Positions 1-5,815 of a stretch of DNA of 15,385 bases are shown piece after piece. Position 1 is the first letter of the stretch, and the number at the start of each line of letters is the position of its first letter. The DNA comes from UMGS755 sp045595795 (GTDB taxonomy: Bacteria; Bacillota; Clostridia; UBA1381; UBA9506): NCBI GenBank assembly GCA_045595795.1, contig JAZOBC010000041.1, positions 1-15,385 on the forward strand, read 5' to 3'. The notes under the pieces were generated by a model. The model ran no database searches, had not been told where the DNA came from, and saw nothing but the letters and a program-made list of their open reading frames with translations. The position numbers and the translations under genes are program-made.

Positions 1-33
1 CCTCAAGGGGAAGGCTTTCCGGTAAATGACTGA
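1..33 (+). other. Possible last codons of an upstream plus-strand gene
   Basis: Reading from base 1 gives ten sense codons and then TGA at 31-33 (PQGEGFPVND, stop). A plus-strand terminator lies about 80 bases downstream, which would fit the end of a gene. Another frame also stops early (LKGKAFR, stop at 22-24), so the frame is not settled, and the fragment is too short to identify. From here to the clpE stop at 194 I see no other coding sequence, only the two hairpins listed below. Confidence 0.15.
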
Positions 34-114
34 TACTATTTCAAAATGTCACCTAAACAATTCGCTTTGTTATAAATTTTAAGCTGATAATTATTCATCG
101 GTTAACCTTGATTG

Positions 115-139
115 AACCACGCGACTATCGCGTGGTTTT
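115..139 (+). terminator. Rho-independent terminator of an upstream plus-strand gene
   Basis: A 9-bp perfect stem (AACCACGCG pairing with CGCGTGGTT) closes a 5-base loop, ACTAT, and runs into TTTTC on the plus strand. On the minus strand the hairpin is followed by TTCAATC, so it is better oriented for a plus-strand transcript entering from outside the window than for clpE. Confidence 0.6.
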
Positions 140-146
140 CGGAATA

Positions 147-182
147 CAAAAATGCAGGGGCAGACGAAAAACCGCCACCCCT
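147..182 (-). terminator. Probable terminator of clpE
   Basis: Read on the minus strand, a stem starting AGGGG and closing with CCCCT (with two G-U pairs inside) has a T-rich loop and is followed by GCATTTTTG. It lies 11 bases after the clpE stop codon. The stem is imperfect and the T-tract short, so this is a moderate call. Confidence 0.4.
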
Positions 183-193
183 TACAATTTGCA

Positions 194-2482
194 TTAAGCA
201 ATGATTTGGATTTGAATGGTTCCCTCGGGCGCATCAGCCAGCAACTTGGCATGTTGCGGCACTTCGCCTTTTAAAATCAGTTCAGCAATGGGATTTTGAA
301 TGAGCTTTTCAATGGTACGGCGCAAGGGTCTTGCCCCATATTTCGGGTCATACCCTTCACGCAAAATCACGTTTTTAGCCGACTCTGTCACCTCAAAGAT
401 GATGTCGCGGCTAAACAGTTCCTCTGCTAAATCTGCAATCATCAAATCAACAATTTTTCTAAGTTCCGGCTCGGTTAACTGATTGAAGACAACCACTTCG
501 TCAATTCGATTTAAAAATTCAGGTCTGAAAATATCCTTCAAAGCACTCTGCACCTTGTTTTGAATGCTCTCATTTTCGGATTTATTAAAACCATAGCTTG
601 CATTTTTCAAATCAGAACCGGCATTAGAGGTCATGATAATCACGGTATTTTCAAAGTTCACAATGCGACCATGGCTGTCTGCCACGCGGCCATCATCTAA
701 AATCTGAAGCAGAATGTTAAACACATCCTGATGAGCTTTTTCAATTTCGTCAAGCAGGATAATGGAATAAGGCTTTCTACGCACTTTTTCCGTCAACTGC
801 CCTGCTTCATCATAGCCAACATATCCCGGCGGTGCACCAATGAGCTTAGAAACCGTATGCTTTTCCATATATTCAGACATATCCACACGAATCATCGCTT
901 CTTCATTATCAAACATAATCCGTGCCAGGGTTTTGGCAAGCTCGGTTTTACCCACACCGGTAGGACCCACAAACACAAAGGATACAGGCCGACGAACCTT
1001 AGAAAGTCTTGCTCTGTTTCGGCGAATCGCCTGCGAAATTAAAGAAACAGCTTTCTCCTGACCAATCACATGCTTGTGAATACGGTTTTCTAAATCTAAA
1101 AGCTTGGCACTTTCAGCTTCAGTAATGCTCTTGACGGGAATTTTGGTCCAGTCTTCAATAACGCCCGCAATGTCTTCAACCGTTAATGTTTTATCAAGCT
1201 CTGCTGTATCTAATTGATTAATTTTTTCAATCAAAACACATTCCTTTGATTTCAGCTCAGCTGCCTTTTGATAATCCTCTGTTGAATCACTGGAAACAGC
1301 TTCATCCTTTTCAAGCTGCACTAAACGAAGCTGTTCTTTTAACTGAGTCAGTTGAATCAAGGCCTGGTTGCCCAAATTTGCCTTAGAGCCTGCCTCGTCA
1401 ATAACATCAATGGCTTTATCCGGCAAAAAACGGTCTGTAATATAGCGTTCAGACATTAAAACCGCCTGACGAATCACCTCATCTGAAATTTTCACACGGT
1501 GATAGGCTTCATAATAATCACGAATACCTTTTAGAATGCCGATAGAATCAGCAACTGACGGTTCTTCCACCATAACCGGCTGAAAACGACGCTCGAGCGC
1601 CGTGTCCTTTTCAATATGCTTTCTATACTCATTTAAGGTCGTGGCACCAATCACCTGCACATCGCCTCGTGCCAATGCCGGCTTTAAGATGTTGGCAGCA
1701 CTCATGGCACCCTCAGCATCACCAGCGCCCACAATGTTGTGCAGCTCATCAATGACCAAAATGACGTTGCCAGCCTCTTTGGCTTCTTCTAAAATCTTTT
1801 TGAGGCGCGCTTCAAACTGTCCACGGAACTGGGTACCTGCCACAATGGCAGTAAAATCCAGCAAATAAATTTCCTTATTAAATAGTTTAGCCGGCACCTG
1901 TTTTTCTGCAATACGAACAGCCAAACCTTCGGCAATGGCCGTTTTACCCACGCCGGGCTCGCCCAAAAGCACAGGATTATTTTTTGAACGCCGGTTCAAA
2001 ATTTGAATTACGCGGCTAATTTCAGCATCACGACCAATGATACGGTCAATCAAGCGATTTTTCGCCTTTGCCGTCAAATTAGTGCCGTACACATCAAGCA
2101 TCCGCTTTTTTTCTTTTTTCTTTTGTTTGGTAGCAGTCTGCGTCCCGCCTTTTCCCTCAAAGGGAAAAGGTTCAGAAGCAGAATCACCGGCTTGTCCGAA
2201 CAGACTTTGAAAATCGCCCATCATCATGAGAGGCGAGGTCATGTCCATGCCGTCTTCTCCCGCTTCGCCAAACTGACTCATCAGCTCATTCACGCCGGAG
2301 CTGAGAGCGTCTGCCTGCTCGGGGGTGATGCCCATTTCTTTAAGCACATCGTCTACCGGCGCTAATCCCAGCTCTCTAACACATTGCAAACAATAACCAT
2401 CGGTGGTTTCTGTTTTATTAATCGGGTCAAGCTTTTTTATAAAAACGACAGCTGCGTTTTTTTTGCAATTCACACATAACAT
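194..2482 (-). CDS. clpE: ClpE-type AAA+ unfoldase with N-terminal zinc ribbon
   Basis: This is a Hsp100/Clp ATPase of 762 residues, which unfolds proteins in the cytoplasm and feeds them to ClpP. The N-terminus has two CxxC pairs (C3/C6 and C31/C34), a zinc ribbon that replaces the usual Clp N-domain and is the hallmark of ClpE. A low-complexity linker (about 60-128) follows. AAA-1 has Walker A GEPGVGKT at 174-181 and Walker B with DELHN at about 245-249. A short middle domain (about 375-430) contains a UVR-like helix. AAA-2 has Walker A GPTGVGKT at 506-513, Walker B ILLDEIEKAH at 575-584 and sensor-2 GARPLRR at 716-722. The tripeptide YGF at 630-632 sits where ClpP-binding partners carry their LGF/VGF loop. 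The ATG at 2482 starts just before the first cysteine, but its ribosome binding site is weak. The gene is divergent from the ABC importer. No CtsR or CIRCE operator is visible upstream. ClpC is the alternative, but the zinc ribbon argues against it. Confidence 0.93.
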   Translation of the reverse strand: MLCVNCKKNAAVVFIKKLDPINKTETTDGYCLQCVRELGLAPVDDVLKEMGITPEQADALSSGVNELMSQFGEAGEDGMDMTSPLMMMGDFQSLFGQAGDSASEPFPFEGKGGTQTATKQKKKEKKRMLDVYGTNLTAKAKNRLIDRIIGRDAEISRVIQILNRRSKNNPVLLGEPGVGKTAIAEGLAVRIAEKQVPAKLFNKEIYLLDFTAIVAGTQFRGQFEARLKKILEEAKEAGNVILVIDELHNIVGAGDAEGAMSAANILKPALARGDVQVIGATTLNEYRKHIEKDTALERRFQPVMVEEPSVADSIGILKGIRDYYEAYHRVKISDEVIRQAVLMSERYITDRFLPDKAIDVIDEAGSKANLGNQALIQLTQLKEQLRLVQLEKDEAVSSDSTEDYQKAAELKSKECVLIEKINQLDTAELDKTLTVEDIAGVIEDWTKIPVKSITEAESAKLLDLENRIHKHVIGQEKAVSLISQAIRRNRARLSKVRRPVSFVFVGPTGVGKTELAKTLARIMFDNEEAMIRVDMSEYMEKHTVSKLIGAPPGYVGYDEAGQLTEKVRRKPYSIILLDEIEKAHQDVFNILLQILDDGRVADSHGRIVNFENTVIIMTSNAGSDLKNASYGFNKSENESIQNKVQSALKDIFRPEFLNRIDEVVVFNQLTEPELRKIVDLMIADLAEELFSRDIIFEVTESAKNVILREGYDPKYGARPLRRTIEKLIQNPIAELILKGEVPQHAKLLADAPEGTIQIQIIA

Positions 2483-2517
2483 TTGGTTTCAACTCACTTT
2501 ATAAAAATACTATAGAG

Positions 2518-2546
2518 ATTATACCATAAAAATTGCAATATAAAAA
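2518..2546 (-). promoter_or_regulatory. Candidate clpE promoter
   Basis: On the minus strand a perfect -10 box TATAAT lies at 2523-2518, which predicts a transcription start near 2511 and a leader of roughly 28 bases. The sequence 17 bases upstream of it (2546-2541) reads TTTTTA, a poor -35 box, so basal activity may be low or need help. Confidence 0.5.
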
Positions 2547-2595
2547 GAGGTTTTTAAAAAAATTTACATTGCGGCAATAATTTTTAAAATTATAC

Positions 2596-2624
2596 TTGAA
2601 AAAAACGTTGGGATACTGTATAAT
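2596..2624 (+). promoter_or_regulatory. Strong SigA-type promoter of the ABC importer operon
   Basis: The -35 box TTGAAA (2596-2601) and -10 box TATAAT (2619-2624) are separated by exactly 17 bases. The predicted start is near 2631, giving a leader of about 49 bases before the binding-protein ATG. The match is close to the housekeeping consensus and suggests high expression. Confidence 0.85.
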
Positions 2625-2664
2625 ATCTTCTTGTAGGATAGAAATTTTTAGAAAATTTAAATTT

Positions 2665-2670
2665 AGGAGG
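2665..2670 (+). promoter_or_regulatory. Ribosome binding site that fixes the binding-protein start
   Basis: AGGAGG lies 9 bases before the ATG at 2680. It rules out the longer in-frame reading from a TTG at 2596, which would start inside the promoter -35 box. Confidence 0.9.
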
Positions 2671-2679
2671 ATAACAAAA

Positions 2680-3489
2680 ATGAAACACATTAAAATTTTA
2701 AGCCTGGTTATGGCAGTTCTCATGGCTGTAACTCTGCTGGGTGCTTGTGCAAATACCAAAACAGGCACAAACGAAGATCCTGTAAGCAGTGATGATGGTG
2801 CAGCAAAGCTGGAAACCTTAACAATGGGTACAAACGCTGCATTCCCCCCGTATGAATTTGTTGACGATAATAACAAAATCGTGGGTATTGATGCTGAAAT
2901 CGCAGCTGCTGTTGCTGAAAAATTAGGCATGAAGTTAGAAATTAAGGACATGGCTTTTGATTCCTTAATCACAGCTGTTGACCAGGGCGCTGTTGACATC
3001 GTATTAGCAGGTATGACCGTTACAGAAGAAAGAAAAGAATCTGTTAACTTCACAGAATCTTATGCGACCGGTGTTCAGGTTGTTATCGTAACCGAAGATT
3101 CCGATATCAAATCCATTGATGACTTAAATGGCAAGAAAATCGGTGTACAGTCCGGTACCACCGGTGACATCTACTGCTCTTCCAGCCCCGAAGACGGTGG
3201 CTACGGTGAAGATGCTGTTTCCCGTTATGATAACGGTGCTTTAGCAGTAACTGCTCTGGCAAACGGACAGGTTGACTGTGTTGTTATTGACAACGAACCT
3301 GCAAAAGAATTTGTGAAAGCAAACGAAGGTCTGAAAATCTTAGAAACAGAATTTGCTGTTGAAGATTATGCCGCTGCAATCGCCAAAACTAACACCGAGT
3401 TGCTGGAAAAAGTAAACGTAGCAATTGCTGAGCTGAAAGCTGAAGGTAAAATTGACGAAATCATCAGCAAATATATTAAGGCCGAATAA
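2680..3489 (+). CDS. Amino-acid ABC transporter substrate-binding lipoprotein
   Basis: The 269-residue precursor is the extracytoplasmic receptor of a polar amino-acid importer (SBP_bac_3 family). The N-terminus is a lipoprotein signal: MKHIK, a hydrophobic stretch, then the lipobox LGAC with Cys23 as the lipidated residue. A short Ser/Asp-rich linker leads to the periplasmic-binding-protein fold. Family marks include GTNAAFPPYEF near the start of the mature domain, the MTVTEERKESVNFTESY segment with the Arg and Asp/Asn positions that bind the amino-acid backbone, and GKKIGVQSGTTG in the second lobe. Permease and ATPase genes follow on the same strand, completing the transporter. The substrate (glutamine, cystine, arginine or another polar amino acid) cannot be decided from sequence alone. 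The promoter and ribosome binding site are near consensus, as is usual for a receptor made in excess over its membrane partners. Confidence 0.93.
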   Translation: MKHIKILSLVMAVLMAVTLLGACANTKTGTNEDPVSSDDGAAKLETLTMGTNAAFPPYEFVDDNNKIVGIDAEIAAAVAEKLGMKLEIKDMAFDSLITAVDQGAVDIVLAGMTVTEERKESVNFTESYATGVQVVIVTEDSDIKSIDDLNGKKIGVQSGTTGDIYCSSSPEDGGYGEDAVSRYDNGALAVTALANGQVDCVVIDNEPAKEFVKANEGLKILETEFAVEDYAAAIAKTNTELLEKVNVAIAELKAEGKIDEIISKYIKAE

Positions 3490-3510
3490 TTAAATTGCAT
3501 TTAAAAAAGC

Positions 3511-3538
3511 AGAGGAGCGGCGATTTCGCTGCTCCTTT
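3511..3538 (+). terminator. Intercistronic hairpin after the binding-protein gene
   Basis: GGAGCGGCG (3514-3522) pairs with CGCTGCTCC (3527-3535) through one G-U pair, around a short ATTT loop. Three weaker pairs extend the base. The T-tract behind it (TTTCTT) is short and broken, so it is more likely a partial terminator or an mRNA-end stabiliser than a full stop. It would allow more binding protein than permease to be made. Confidence 0.6.
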
Positions 3539-3552
3539 CTTGCAGAAAGGGG
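3532..3552 (+). promoter_or_regulatory. Alternative hairpin covering the permease ribosome binding site
   Basis: CTCCTTTCT (3532-3540) pairs with AGAAAGGGG (3544-3552) over 9 bp with one G-U pair and a 3-base TGC loop. The 3' arm is the purine-rich ribosome binding site of the permease, whose ATG is at 3562. This hairpin shares bases 3532-3538 with the preceding one, so the two cannot form together. Confidence 0.45.
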
Positions 3553-3561
3553 AACCCAAAA

Positions 3562-4338
3562 ATGCAAGTCCTGACCTTTTCTAATTGGTTAAAAACAGCC
3601 TCCTCCTTTATTCTGATGTTGCCGGAGTGGCTGCAAAGACTGATTTTTCAGTTTAACCAAACCTTTGTTTTCGAAAACCGTTGGAAATTCTTTACCGACG
3701 GACTCCTCGTCACCTTCATCGTCACCATTGGAGCACTTTTGCTAGGTGTTGTAATCGGTTTGATTATTGCCATCATCCGTTCATCACATGACAACATGCA
3801 ACGCAAGCCACATTTCATCTTAAGGATTTTAAATGCAATCTGCAAGGTATACTTAACCGTAATCCGCGGAACTCCTATGATGGTTCAACTGTTGATCATG
3901 GGGTTTGTTATCATGATACCCAAAAGTGAATTCCAAACTATTGTCTGCGGCATCGTGACCTTAGGCATCAACTCCGGAGCCTATGTGGCGGAAATTGTCC
4001 GTTCCGGTATCATGTCTATCAACGCCGGACAGAGTGAGGCCGGTCGTTCTTTGGGATTTAACTATTTTCAAACCATGCTGTATATCGTCGTTCCCCAAGC
4101 ATTTAAAAATGTCCTTCCTGCGCTTGGAAACGAAATGATTACTCTTTTAAAGGATACCTCCTTAGTGACTGTCATTGCCTTAACAGACGTAACAAAGGCA
4201 GCTCAGATTATTGTAAGCAAGACCTATACCGCCATTATTCCCTATATCAGTCTTGCATTAATCTACTTGATAATTGTTATGGCCTTGACAAAGCTGCTGG
4301 CGATTTTTGAAAGGAGGTTGCGTAAGAGTGAACGATAA
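3562..4338 (+). CDS. Amino-acid ABC transporter permease (HisM/GlnP type)
   Basis: The 258-residue integral membrane subunit forms the channel of the importer. After an N-terminal segment of about 45 residues that looks amphipathic, hydrophobic stretches are visible at about 47-70, 95-120, 125-145 and 225-245. IRGTPMMVQLL is the segment typical of the polar amino-acid family. The EAA cytoplasmic loop, which docks on the ATPase, reads EAGRSLGF and continues to the conserved PQAFKNVLPALGNE. The ATG at 3562 follows AGAAAGGGG by 9 bases. The 3' end overlaps the ATPase start by 11 bases, so the two are probably translationally coupled. The length is slightly above the usual 215-230 residues because of the N-terminal extension. 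Confidence 0.92.
   Translation: MQVLTFSNWLKTASSFILMLPEWLQRLIFQFNQTFVFENRWKFFTDGLLVTFIVTIGALLLGVVIGLIIAIIRSSHDNMQRKPHFILRILNAICKVYLTVIRGTPMMVQLLIMGFVIMIPKSEFQTIVCGIVTLGINSGAYVAEIVRSGIMSINAGQSEAGRSLGFNYFQTMLYIVVPQAFKNVLPALGNEMITLLKDTSLVTVIALTDVTKAAQIIVSKTYTAIIPYISLALIYLIIVMALTKLLAIFERRLRKSER
4311..4317 (+). promoter_or_regulatory. Ribosome binding site that fixes a GTG start for the ATPase
   Basis: AAGGAGG lies inside the last codons of the permease gene, 10 bases before GTG at 4328. An earlier in-frame TTG at 4307 lies upstream of this site and is therefore not the start. Confidence 0.85.
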
Positions 4339-5071
4339 TGTTATCATTAAAACCGAGGGGCTGTGCAAACATTACAAAAACGGTACAATTCGTGCTTTAA
4401 ATGGCGTGAGTGTTGAAATTAAAAAGGGCGAAGTTGTCGTTGTCATCGGCCCTTCCGGTTCAGGAAAATCTACTTTTTTACGTTCGTTAAACCTCTTGGA
4501 AATGCCTACAGATGGAAGAATCTTGTTTGAAGGTACTGATATTACCAGCCCTAAGCTGAATGTTAACTTATTCCGTCGAAAAATGGGTATGGTGTTTCAG
4601 CACTTTAATCTGTTTCCCCACATGACAGTGCTACGAAACATGACCATTGCGCCTATAAAGCTGTTAAAGAAAACAAAAGAAGAAGCTGAAGCAAAGGCTC
4701 TTGAGTTGTTGCGTTTAGTAGGACTTGAGGATCGTGCTGAGGCCTACCCCAGTCAACTTTCCGGCGGTCAGAAGCAGCGTGTTGCCATTGTACGTTCTCT
4801 TTGCATGGAGCCTGATGTGATGCTTTTTGACGAACCCACCTCAGCTTTAGACCCTGAGATGGTGGGTGAAGTTTTAGACGTTATGAAAAAGCTGGCCGAA
4901 AGCGGCATGACCATGGCAATCGTCACCCATGAAATGGGCTTTGCCCGTGAGGTCGCCAGTCGTATTATTTTCATGGATGAAGGTCAGGTTGTGGAAGAAG
5001 GAACACCGGAAGATATTTTTGACCATCCTAAGAACCCAAGAACAAAGTCGTTTTTGAGTAAAGTTTTATAA
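4328..5071 (+). CDS. Amino-acid ABC transporter ATP-binding protein (GlnQ/HisP type)
   Basis: This 247-residue ATPase drives the importer from the cytoplasmic side. All motifs are in order: Walker A GPSGSGKST at 41-49, the Q-loop in MGMVFQHFNLFPHMTV, signature LSGGQKQRVAI, Walker B VMLFDEPTSALDPE, and the H-loop histidine in VTHEMGF. The FNLFPHMT segment and the length are typical of polar amino-acid ATPases. The GTG start at 4328 is set by a strong ribosome binding site, and the gene overlaps the permease by 11 bases. It is the last gene of the operon: seven bases after its stop, the A-tract of a strong terminator begins. High confidence for function; substrate unknown. Confidence 0.94.
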   Translation: MNDNVIIKTEGLCKHYKNGTIRALNGVSVEIKKGEVVVVIGPSGSGKSTFLRSLNLLEMPTDGRILFEGTDITSPKLNVNLFRRKMGMVFQHFNLFPHMTVLRNMTIAPIKLLKKTKEEAEAKALELLRLVGLEDRAEAYPSQLSGGQKQRVAIVRSLCMEPDVMLFDEPTSALDPEMVGEVLDVMKKLAESGMTMAIVTHEMGFAREVASRIIFMDEGQVVEEGTPEDIFDHPKNPRTKSFLSKVL

Positions 5072-5078
5072 CTTACAT

Positions 5079-5118
5079 AAAAAAAGAATCTGTCTCAACT
5101 GAGACAGATTCTTTTTTT
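5079..5118. terminator. Bidirectional rho-independent terminator
   Basis: A perfect 12-bp stem (AGAATCTGTCTC with GAGACAGATTCT) closes an AACT loop and is flanked by seven A on the left and seven T on the right. It can therefore end both the plus-strand importer operon and the minus-strand gene whose stop codon lies at 5123-5125. Only 51 bases separate the convergent genes. Confidence 0.92.
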
Positions 5119-5122
5119 ATTT

Positions 5123-5794
5123 TTATGCCAACTGACTGATATCTACTTCACAAATATTAACACTATCCGCTTCTGTAGTGCAGCATCCATAGCAATAATC
5201 GTCACCAAAATCAAATTCATGCAAAAACAAAGCACGCGTTATCATCGGGTTAGGCTCTACCGAAATAGGAGTTGCCTCTAAATTCACTGTCAACTCCCTC
5301 GTGGAAAGCACAGAACTGCCCATAGCCTTTACAACACTTTCTTTCAGCGTCCAAAGACGAAAGAACGTGTGGCGTTTTATATCGGCATCCGTTATCCCCA
5401 TAAGAATTTCTCGTTCTTTAGGAGAAAAAAAGCGGTCCGCAAGCTTAAAGTCAATCTCTCTTTTGCGTTCTGTGTCACAGCCAATCTCGCTGTCCGAAAT
5501 TCCACACAGCACACGCCCCGCTGAGTGAGACAGATTGAAATACACATGGGGTAAATGCTTGAAACAGGGCTTGCCTAAGGAATCAAATGTAATTTCCAGC
5601 TGTTTCTGTGAAAAGCCACGCTGTTTCATAGCATAAGAAAGCACATGCCACGCTAAAACAGAACGGTGTTTATCACACAAGCGTTTCAACCGTTCTGCCT
5701 TTTTTTTTCTCCAATCCGGCAAAGATTGATACAAGCTTTCATACAGCGCATTATCTGCAAGCAAGTCCGTTTTTGCCATATATAATTCCGTCAT
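5123..5794 (-). CDS. 4'-phosphopantetheinyl transferase, Sfp type
   Basis: The 223-residue enzyme should move the 4'-phosphopantetheine arm of coenzyme A to a serine of a carrier protein (acyl, peptidyl or aryl carrier). The Sfp-family signatures appear in order: GKP at 74-76, FNLSHS at 86-91, GCDTER at 105-110 with the Mg-binding Asp107 and Glu109, FF at 122-123, and WTLKES at 148-153 with Glu152 and the conserved Trp and Lys. The size matches Sfp (about 224) rather than the short AcpS type (about 120). The ATG at 5794 has GAGG eight bases upstream. It lies 21 bases after mutS2 and is probably cotranscribed with it. No carrier protein, polyketide or peptide synthetase gene is in the window, so its target is unknown; it may serve fatty-acid ACP or a cluster elsewhere. 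The cysteine-rich end (CYGCC at 201-205) is unusual but of no known meaning. Confidence 0.88.
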   Translation of the reverse strand: MTELYMAKTDLLADNALYESLYQSLPDWRKKKAERLKRLCDKHRSVLAWHVLSYAMKQRGFSQKQLEITFDSLGKPCFKHLPHVYFNLSHSAGRVLCGISDSEIGCDTERKREIDFKLADRFFSPKEREILMGITDADIKRHTFFRLWTLKESVVKAMGSSVLSTRELTVNLEATPISVEPNPMITRALFLHEFDFGDDYCYGCCTTEADSVNICEVDISQLA

Positions 5795-5815
5795 GTGTGT
5801 AGCCTCATTTTCAAA

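Noticed and set aside
2596..2679. N-terminal extension of the binding protein from a TTG at 2596
   Set aside because: It would start in the -35 box of a strong promoter and would bury the lipoprotein signal; AGGAGG marks ATG 2680 instead.
2483..2679. CtsR, CIRCE or riboswitch element upstream of clpE or the importer
   Set aside because: No GGTCAAA repeats, no TTAGCACTC/GAGTGCTAA pair, and leaders of about 28 and 49 bases are too short for a riboswitch.
2499..3053. A 184-codon minus-strand open frame across the divergent intergenic region and the binding-protein gene
   Set aside because: It lies antisense to a clear lipoprotein gene and its promoter, resembles no family, and its upstream part is just the mirror of the binding-protein codons.
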